64,000 nt of DNA from Pseudolabrys sp. Root1462. GTDB taxonomy: Bacteria; Pseudomonadota; Alphaproteobacteria; Rhizobiales; Xanthobacteraceae. Below, in pieces: positions 58,692 through 64,000 of this stretch. Every line of letters begins with the position of its first letter. The stretch's first letter is position 1. Under the pieces are notes generated by a model. It was not told the origin of the DNA. It did no database searches and saw only the letters and a program-made list of their open reading frames with translations. A program made the translations under genes and the position numbers. The stretch lies in assembly GCF_001426945.1 (NCBI RefSeq), contig NZ_LMFS01000003.1, forward strand, positions 219,108 through 283,107, written 5' to 3'.

Positions 58692-59215
58692 GGCTGAAAC
58701 TCGATGATCTCACCCCCAGATAGAATAACTTATTCGTTTTGCGCAAGAATACCCGCACAATTTGTGATATTCTGCTCCAGAACCTTCAATAGGAATGAAA
58801 AAGTTTCACGGGGCTGCTGCGCCGCGGAATACCGGCACCGTCACCTTCTCGGAGCCGGAGGCGATCCGGCGCACGCGCTGGCTTGCCCGCGTCGAACTAG
58901 CGGCTGGCGTGCTACTTGCCGGCACAACCGTCCTTCGCTATATCGCCCCCATTCGGGCCGCTTCTTTAGTCGTCGAGGCATCCCGAGCGGGCCGAGGGTG
59001 CGATACGAACCGCCCCTCGCTGTTGGAGGACAAAAGCCCCGCTCGTGTTTTGACGTTCAAGCGTGCCGCGAACATCGATCCATCGTTCCGACCGTACGGC
59101 ATGAGCGCCGGCTGTCCGTCTTCGCGCGGATAGTCGCCGAACGTCGTGCCAGACATTCGGCCCGTTCGGGCGGAACGCCATTATCAAACCACCGGCGCAG
59201 GCAACAGGAGAGTTC
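58692..59215. other. Intergenic region between cysH and rpsA
   Basis: 524 nt serving divergent promoters for the cys operon and rpsA. It holds the dyad at 58723-58735. A 112-codon open frame (58795-59133) was examined and rejected. A small GCCC-GTTC-GGGC stem lies just before rpsA. Confidence 0.6.
58723..58735 (-). promoter_or_regulatory. 13-bp dyad upstream of cysH
   Basis: GAATAA-C-TTATTC, a perfect odd palindrome 32 bp before the cysH start in an AT-rich stretch. It is a plausible operator for sulfur regulation; the regulator cannot be named from sequence. Confidence 0.45.
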
Positions 59216-60937
59216 ATGGCCACCGCTACTGCTAGCAATCCCTCGCGTGAAGATTTCGCCGCGATGCTCGAAGAGTCCTTCAACCAGGGCAGCCCCCAGG
59301 AAGGGACCGTCGTCACCGGCAAGATCGTCGGCATCGAAAAGGACATGGCCGTCATCGACGTCGGCGCCAAGACCGAAGGCCGCGTTGCGCTGCGCGAGTT
59401 CGCCGCGCCGGGCCGCACCGCCGAACTCAAGGTCGGCGATGAAGTCGAGGTTTATCTCGAGCGCGTCGAGAACGCGCTGGGTGAAGCCGTGCTGTCGCGC
59501 GACAAGGCGCGCCGCGAGGAAAGCTGGGGCAAGCTCGAGAAGAGCTTCAATAACAACGAGAAGGTCTCGGGCGTCATCTTCAATCAGGTCAAGGGCGGCT
59601 TCACCGTCGATCTCGACGGCGCCGTCGCCTTCCTGCCGCGCTCGCAAGTCGACATCCGTCCGATCCGCGATGTTACGCCGCTGATGAACAATCAGCAGCA
59701 GTTCCAGATCCTCAAGATGGATCGCCGCCGCGGCAACATCGTCGTGTCGCGCCGCACCGTGCTCGAAGAAACCCGCGCCGAACAGCGCCAGGAGCTGGTG
59801 CAGAACCTCGAAGAGGGTCAGGTCATCGACGGCGTGGTCAAGAACATCACCGACTACGGTGCGTTCGTCGATCTCGGCGGCATCGACGGCCTGCTGCACG
59901 TCACCGATATCGCGTGGCGCCGCGTCAATCACCCGACCGAAGTGCTCAACATCGGCCAGCAGGTGAAGGTCAAGATCATCAAGATCAACCACGAGACGCA
60001 CCGCATCTCGCTCGGCATGAAGCAACTGCTCGACGATCCGTGGCAGGGCATCGAAGCCAAGTACCCGGTGAACGCCAGGTTCAAGGGCCGCGTCACCAAC
60101 ATCACCGACTACGGCGCGTTCGTCGAACTGGAGCCGGGCATCGAAGGCCTGATCCACGTCTCGGAAATGTCGTGGACCAAGAAGAACGTTCACCCCGGCA
60201 AGATCGTCTCGACCTCGCAGGAAGTCGAAGTGCAGATCCTCGAAGTCGATCCGGTCAAGCGCCGCATTTCGCTCGGTCTCAAGCAGACCATGCGCAATCC
60301 GTGGGAAGTGTTCGTCGAGGCGCACCCGCCGGGTTCGATCGTCGAAGGCGAAGTCAAGAACAAGACCGAATTCGGCCTGTTCCTCGGCCTCGACGGCGAC
60401 GTCGACGGCATGGTCCATCTCTCGGATCTGGACTGGAAGCGTCCGGGCGAGCAGGTGATCGACGAGTACAACAAGGGCGACATGGTCAAGGCCCAGGTGC
60501 TCGACGTCGATGTCGAGAAGGAGCGTATCTCGCTCGGCATCAAGCAACTGGCGGGCGACCCGATGTCGTCGGGTACGGCCGGCGAGCTCAAGAAGGGCTC
60601 GGTGGTGACCTGTGAAGTGATCGAGGTGAAGGACGGCGGCATCGACGTGAAGATCGTCGATACCGATCTCGTCGCCTTCATCCGTCGTGCCGATCTCGCG
60701 CGCGAGCGCGCCGATCAGCGGCCGGAGCGCTTCTCGGTCGGTCAGAAGGTTGACGCCCGCGTCACCCAGTTCGACCGCAAAACCCACAAGGTTGGCGTCT
60801 CGATCAAGGCCCTCGAAGTGGCCGAAGAGAAGGAAGCCATGGCGCAATACGGCTCGGCCGACTCGGGTGCGTCGCTCGGCGACATTCTCGGTGCCGCGCT
60901 CAAGCAGCGCGCCGCCGACGAAGAGGAAAAGGCGTAA
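59216..60937 (+). CDS. rpsA: 30S ribosomal protein S1
   Basis: Binds mRNA at the ribosome and helps unstructured or weak-SD messages initiate. The 573-residue product contains six S1 OB-fold repeats, of which the four central ones are closest to each other (for example GVVKNITDYGAFVDLGGIDG, GRVTNITDYGAFVELEPGIEG and GEVKNKTEFGLFLGLDGDVDG). Start ATG at 59216 with an SD AGGAGAG. It follows the cys operon on the opposite strand; in relatives it usually follows cmk directly. A strong terminator lies downstream. Confidence 0.98.
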   Translation: MATATASNPSREDFAAMLEESFNQGSPQEGTVVTGKIVGIEKDMAVIDVGAKTEGRVALREFAAPGRTAELKVGDEVEVYLERVENALGEAVLSRDKARREESWGKLEKSFNNNEKVSGVIFNQVKGGFTVDLDGAVAFLPRSQVDIRPIRDVTPLMNNQQQFQILKMDRRRGNIVVSRRTVLEETRAEQRQELVQNLEEGQVIDGVVKNITDYGAFVDLGGIDGLLHVTDIAWRRVNHPTEVLNIGQQVKVKIIKINHETHRISLGMKQLLDDPWQGIEAKYPVNARFKGRVTNITDYGAFVELEPGIEGLIHVSEMSWTKKNVHPGKIVSTSQEVEVQILEVDPVKRRISLGLKQTMRNPWEVFVEAHPPGSIVEGEVKNKTEFGLFLGLDGDVDGMVHLSDLDWKRPGEQVIDEYNKGDMVKAQVLDVDVEKERISLGIKQLAGDPMSSGTAGELKKGSVVTCEVIEVKDGGIDVKIVDTDLVAFIRRADLARERADQRPERFSVGQKVDARVTQFDRKTHKVGVSIKALEVAEEKEAMAQYGSADSGASLGDILGAALKQRAADEEEKA

Positions 60938-60977
60938 GTCTTTACCGGCCGAATTATCGTTTGGCTTACGACAATGG

Positions 60978-61008
60978 AGCCCCGGGTCTTGCCCGGGGCT
61001 TCTTTTTT
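60978..61008 (+). terminator. Rho-independent terminator after rpsA
   Basis: Stem AGCCCCGGG / CCCGGGGCT (9 bp), 5-nt loop, followed by TCTTTTTT. Strong terminator. Confidence 0.88.
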
Positions 61009-61081
61009 GGACATGGCACTGCCCCAATCGGTCGGCTACAACAGCCGCACCCGGTCAGGGACTGAATGCGAGGATAAGCGC

Positions 61082-62056
61082 ATGTCGCTCGATGCCGATG
61101 CCATCGTCGATCGCCGCCGGCTGCGGCGCAAGCTCACCTTCTGGCGCGTCGCCGCGGTGGTTATCGTGCTCGTCGCCGTCGGGTTCGGCGTCGCCATGCT
61201 GACGCCCGGCAGCGGCATCAAGCCCGGTGATGAGGCGATCGCGCGCATCCGTATTCAGGGCCTGATTCGCGGCAATCAGGAGCGCGTCGAGGCGCTCGAG
61301 CGACTCGGCCGGTCGAACGCCAAGGCAGTCATCGTCCATCTCGACAGTCCGGGCGGTACCACCGCCGGTTCCGAGCAGCTTTACGACGCGTTGCGCAATC
61401 TGCAGTCCAAGAAGCCGATGGTCGTGGTAGTCGACGGGCTGGCCGCCTCCGGCGCCTATATCGCCGCGCTCGCCTCCGACCACATCATCGCGCACGACAC
61501 CTCGCTGGTCGGCTCGATCGGCGTGTTGTTCCAGTTTCCCAATTTCAGCGAGGTGCTGAAGACCATCGGGATCAAGGTCGAGGAGATCAAATCCTCACCC
61601 CTGAAGGCCGCGCCGAACGGCTTCGAGCCGACCAGTCCCGAGGCGCGGGCGGCAATCGACGCCATCGTGCAGGACTCCTACGCCTGGTTCAAAAACCTCG
61701 TGAAAACGCGGCGTAAACTAGACGATACCGAACTGGCCAAGGTTGCCGACGGGCGCGTCTTCACCGGCCGCCAGGGCGTGCCGCTGCGCCTGGTCGATGA
61801 ACTCGGCAACGAGCGCACGGCGCTCGCCTGGCTGGAGAAGGAAAAGAAGATTCCGGCCTCGACCCGGGTGCGCGATTATTCGCTCGAGCCCCGGTTCAGG
61901 GAGCTCTCGTTCCTCCATGTCGCGGCCTGGGGCTTCGATGCGGCGGGCTGGTCGACGCTGGCGCGCCGGGTCGATACCTGGGCCGGCACCGAGGCGGTCG
62001 AAAGACTCAATCTTGACGGGCTCTTAGCGCTTTGGCACCCTTCGGCTTCCAATTGA
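61082..62056 (+). CDS. sppA: Signal peptide peptidase SppA
   Basis: Inner-membrane serine peptidase that degrades cleaved signal peptides. The 324-residue product has one N-terminal transmembrane helix (VVIVLVAVGFGVAML, about 25-40), the oxyanion region VHLDSPGGTTAGSEQ and the catalytic Ser in GLAASGAYIAALASD; a Lys further on completes the Ser-Lys dyad. ATG at 61082 is preferred; upstream in-frame ATGs lie inside the rpsA terminator region and are not homologous. It precedes ihfB. Confidence 0.95.
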   Translation: MSLDADAIVDRRRLRRKLTFWRVAAVVIVLVAVGFGVAMLTPGSGIKPGDEAIARIRIQGLIRGNQERVEALERLGRSNAKAVIVHLDSPGGTTAGSEQLYDALRNLQSKKPMVVVVDGLAASGAYIAALASDHIIAHDTSLVGSIGVLFQFPNFSEVLKTIGIKVEEIKSSPLKAAPNGFEPTSPEARAAIDAIVQDSYAWFKNLVKTRRKLDDTELAKVADGRVFTGRQGVPLRLVDELGNERTALAWLEKEKKIPASTRVRDYSLEPRFRELSFLHVAAWGFDAAGWSTLARRVDTWAGTEAVERLNLDGLLALWHPSASN

Positions 62057-62081
62057 CGGCTAAGGGTAGAGGCGGCGACCA

Positions 62082-62408
62082 ATGATCAAATCCGAGCTGG
62101 TGCAACGCATCGCGGCTCAGAATCCGCACCTTTACCAGAGGGACGTCGAGAATATCGTCAACGCCATCCTCAACGAGATCACCGGCGCGATGTCGCAGGG
62201 TGATCGCGTCGAGCTGCGTGGCTTCGGCGCCTTCTCGGTCAAGCACCGGCCGGCCCGCACCGGGCGCAATCCGCGCACCGGCGCCCATGTCTCGGTCGAG
62301 CAGAAGTCGGTGCCGTTCTTCAAGACCGGCAAGGAAATGCGCGAACGCCTGAATAAGCTGGACGGCCACGCCGCGCCGGATGCTGGCGACGACGACAGCG
62401 ACGATTGA
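62082..62408 (+). CDS. ihfB: Integration host factor beta subunit
   Basis: DNA-bending architectural protein; with IhfA it shapes promoters and recombination sites. The 108-residue product has the helical base [17 protein letters not shown], the beta arms with the DNA-intercalating region ([16 protein letters not shown]) and an acidic C-terminal extension of about 14 residues (DAGDDDSDD). Start ATG at 62082. Upstream is sppA in the same direction. Confidence 0.95.
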   Translation: MIKSELVQRIAAQNPHLYQRDVENIVNAILNEITGAMSQGDRVELRGFGAFSVKHRPARTGRNPRTGAHVSVEQKSVPFFKTGKEMRERLNKLDGHAAPDAGDDDSDD

Positions 62409-62440
62409 GGCTTATTCCGCTACCAGTTCGGAACACTACC

Positions 62441-62527
62441 GTCATGGCCGGGCTTGTCCCGGCCATCTACGTCTTTAGAGTCCGACATGAAGCAAGGCGT
62501 AAATGCCCGGGGAGATCGCGGGCATGA
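62441..62527. repeat. Palindromic repeat (GTCATGGCCGGG family)
   Basis: Begins GTCATGGCCGGGCTTGT and ends GCGGGCATGAC, with terminal inverted repeats and a central stem ATGGCCGGG / CCCGGCCAT. Same family as 10717-10804. The in-frame ATG at 62524 lies inside it, which argues against an upstream start for the next gene. Confidence 0.8.
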
Positions 62528-62541
62528 CAAGGTCGAATCCC

Positions 62542-62955
62542 ATGTTCCGCAAGATCGTCACGCTCGTCATTCTGGTGCCGCTGGCGGCGGTCATCATCGC
62601 TTTCGCTGTGGCGAACAGGCATGGCGTGACCGTCTCATTTGACCCGTTCTCGTCGGCAAATCCGGCCTACTCCGCGACAGTGCCGCTGTTCGTGCTGATC
62701 TTCATCCTGGTGGTCCTCGGCGTCGTCGTCGGCGGCGCCGCCGCCTGGCTGCGTCAGGCGCATTGGCGCCGCGCCGCGCGCAAACTGGACGGCGACAATC
62801 GCCACCTGCTGCAGGAACTCTCGGCCGTGCGGGAACGGCTCGTGGCCGAGACGCAGCGCGCCTCGGCTGCCGAGGCGGCGGCCCGTGAAGTGGCCGCGAG
62901 CCGCGACCGCGAACAGACTGCCGCAACGCCGGCCCTCGCTCCGCCCACGACCTGA
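62542..62955 (+). CDS. LapA-domain (DUF1049) membrane protein
   Basis: A 137-residue inner-membrane protein of the LapA family: two transmembrane helices (IVTLVILVPLAAVIIAFAVAN and VPLFVLIFILVVLGVVVGGAA) and a cytoplasmic coiled-coil tail (LRQAHWRRAARKLDGDNRHLL onwards). Family members include LapA of E. coli (LPS assembly protein A partner) but the role here is unknown. ATG at 62542 is chosen because upstream ATGs fall inside a palindromic repeat. It lies between ihfB and trpF. Confidence 0.85.
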   Translation: MFRKIVTLVILVPLAAVIIAFAVANRHGVTVSFDPFSSANPAYSATVPLFVLIFILVVLGVVVGGAAAWLRQAHWRRAARKLDGDNRHLLQELSAVRERLVAETQRASAAEAAAREVAASRDREQTAATPALAPPTT

Positions 62956-63078
62956 CCCGGCGCCTCCGAAGCGTCCGCCCGGCCCGGTGCCTCGGGGTCG
63001 GACGATCCTTTTGACGCGCTTTCTTCGCGCGAAACCGGTTTCCACTTGGCCGGAAAACGCTATAGAACCCGCTGGACC

Positions 63079-63750
63079 ATGGCATTGACCGTCAAAATCT
63101 GCGGCCTGCGCACCTCGGAAGCTCTTGATGTGGCGATTGAATCCGGCGCCGATCAGGTCGGCTTCGTGTTTTTTCCGCCGAGCCCGCGCAATCTCGGCCT
63201 CGAGGCCGCCCGCCTGCTCGGCGAGCGGGCGCAGGGCCGCGCCGTCAAGGTCGCGCTCTCGGTCAATGCCAACAACGACATGCTGGCGGCCATCATCGCC
63301 GCGCTCAAGCCGGACATGCTGCAGCTCCACGGCGACGAGACGCCGGACCGCGTCGCCGTCGTGCGCTCGCGCTTCGGCCTGCCGGTGATGAAGGCGCTGC
63401 CGATCGCGACGCGCGCCGACCTGTCGCCGATCCGCGAATTCGACAAGGTCGCAGATCGTCTGCTGTTCGACGCGCGACCGCCGCAGGATGCGACACGCCC
63501 GGGCGGCCTCGGCGTGCCGTTCGACTGGACGCTGCTGGCCGGCATCAAGCCGGACGTACCTTACATGCTGTCCGGCGGCCTCGACGCCTCCAATGTCGGC
63601 GAAGCGCTGCGCATCACGCGCGCCCCCGGCGTCGACGTATCGTCCGGTGTCGAACGTGCGCCCGGCGAGAAAGACCTCGACAAGATCCGCGCCTTCATCC
63701 GCGCCGCGCGCGCGGCGGATAGTGCGCTCGACGAAAAGGTGAGTGCATGA
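63079..63750 (+). CDS. trpF: Phosphoribosylanthranilate isomerase
   Basis: Third step of tryptophan synthesis after anthranilate formation, converting PRA to CdRP. The 223-residue product starts [17 protein letters not shown] and includes [20 protein letters not shown] and the C-terminal phosphate-binding [17 protein letters not shown] at 63079 matches family starts. Its stop overlaps trpB as ATGA, so the two genes are coupled. Confidence 0.96.
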   Translation: MALTVKICGLRTSEALDVAIESGADQVGFVFFPPSPRNLGLEAARLLGERAQGRAVKVALSVNANNDMLAAIIAALKPDMLQLHGDETPDRVAVVRSRFGLPVMKALPIATRADLSPIREFDKVADRLLFDARPPQDATRPGGLGVPFDWTLLAGIKPDVPYMLSGGLDASNVGEALRITRAPGVDVSSGVERAPGEKDLDKIRAFIRAARAADSALDEKVSA

Positions 63751-64000
63751 GCGTACAGCCGTTGAACTCCTTCCGAACCGGGCCGGACGAGCGCGGGCAT
63801 TTCGGTATTTACGGCGGCCGCTTCGTCGCCGAAACGCTGATGCCGCTGATCCTCGATCTGGAGAAGGCCTATAACGAGGCCAAGGCCGATCCGAATTTCA
63901 AAAAAGAAATGGATCACACGCTGGCGCACTATGTCGGCCGGCCATCGCCTTTGTATTTCGCCGAGCGCCTGACCGAAAAACTCGGCGGCGCGAAGATCTA
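63747..64000 (+). CDS. trpB: Tryptophan synthase beta chain (5' part)
   Basis: The window ends after about 84 codons. [34 protein letters not shown] is the usual N-terminus (shown here as start [19 protein letters not shown]), and [21 protein letters not shown] continues into the pyridoxal-phosphate domain. The enzyme condenses indole and serine to tryptophan with TrpA, which should lie beyond the edge. Start overlaps the trpF stop (ATGA). Confidence 0.97.
   Translation, partial: MSVQPLNSFRTGPDERGHFGIYGGRFVAETLMPLILDLEKAYNEAKADPNFKKEMDHTLAHYVGRPSPLYFAERLTEKLGGAKI

Noticed and set aside
58795-59133. 112-codon open frame between cysH and rpsA
   Set aside because: Its hydrophobic stretch is unremarkable, the SD-like sequence is too close to its ATG, later codon use is unlike genes here, and it overlaps the expected rpsA leader. 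I could not support it as a gene.
59057-61027. 656-codon open frame on the minus strand opposite rpsA
   Set aside because: Shadow of rpsA; extremely Asp/His/Leu-rich translation with no recognisable domain.

Overview
The window is GC-rich (roughly 64%) chromosomal DNA, almost entirely coding, with core metabolism, ribosome and envelope genes on both strands. Gene content and order point to an alphaproteobacterium of the Hyphomicrobiales (Rhizobiales), probably Xanthobacteraceae or Nitrobacteraceae-like. Supporting signs are hrcA-grpE and dnaK-dnaJ-pmtA-pyrF-DUF1330-dapB, the lptC-lptA-lptB-rpoN-hpf-ptsN cluster, DUF1150 next to hsp20, a TIGR02300 (FYDLN) protein beside aroA-cmk, and alphaproteobacterial RpoH-type promoters (CTTG, 17-18 bp, CYTAT-like). 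No genus is assigned from this evidence. No prophage, CRISPR array, rRNA operon or classical insertion sequence was seen.

Layout. 1-10.0 kb: chaperone region (hrcA 3' part, grpE, dnaK, dnaJ), interrupted by an imelysin / di-heme peroxidase pair, a porin with a Zur-like operator, and an exported protein. 10.1-21 kb: housekeeping genes (phospholipid methyltransferase, flavin reductase, pyrF, dapB, gpmI, an unusually arranged CoA-transferase, an Ada-like repair protein, nth, membrane and papain-like proteins). 21-28.3 kb: translation genes (pheT, pheS, rplT, rpmI, infC). A methyltransferase on the opposite strand splits infC from rpmI-rplT, and infC appears to start with AUU. 28.4-37 kb: two glycosyltransferases, hydrolase, queG, GST, uppP, an FMN alpha-hydroxy-acid dehydrogenase and an NDUFA9-like protein. 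37.1-44.7 kb: tRNA-Leu(CAG), RNase D, the Lpt export genes, sigma-54 and nitrogen-PTS genes, a DUF559 nuclease-like gene bracketed by inverted two-hairpin repeats, DUF1150 and hsp20. 45.4-52.3 kb: a SleB hydrolase and a dppABCDF-type peptide transporter. 52.5-64 kb: tRNA-Ala(GGC), TIGR02300, aroA-cmk, a cysH-cysD-cysN operon in which CysN carries a C-terminal DUF2061 membrane domain, rpsA, sppA, ihfB, a LapA-domain protein, trpF and the start of trpB.

How genes work together. Three heat-shock promoters (before grpE, dnaK and hsp20), plus a possible SD-masking hairpin in the hsp20 leader, suggest shared RpoH control. The Lpt genes make the LPS bridge and feed into sigma-54/PTS-Ntr. cysDN-cysH reduces sulfate through APS. 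The dpp operon imports peptides.

The most interesting candidate system is the DUF559 unit at 43.43-43.93 kb. A gene-less pair of the same repeat architecture lies between pheS and rplT (25.50-25.63 kb), and matching flanking bases at both ends suggest an autonomous / non-autonomous relationship. Several other palindromic repeat families fill intergenic gaps, one of them abutting a start codon.
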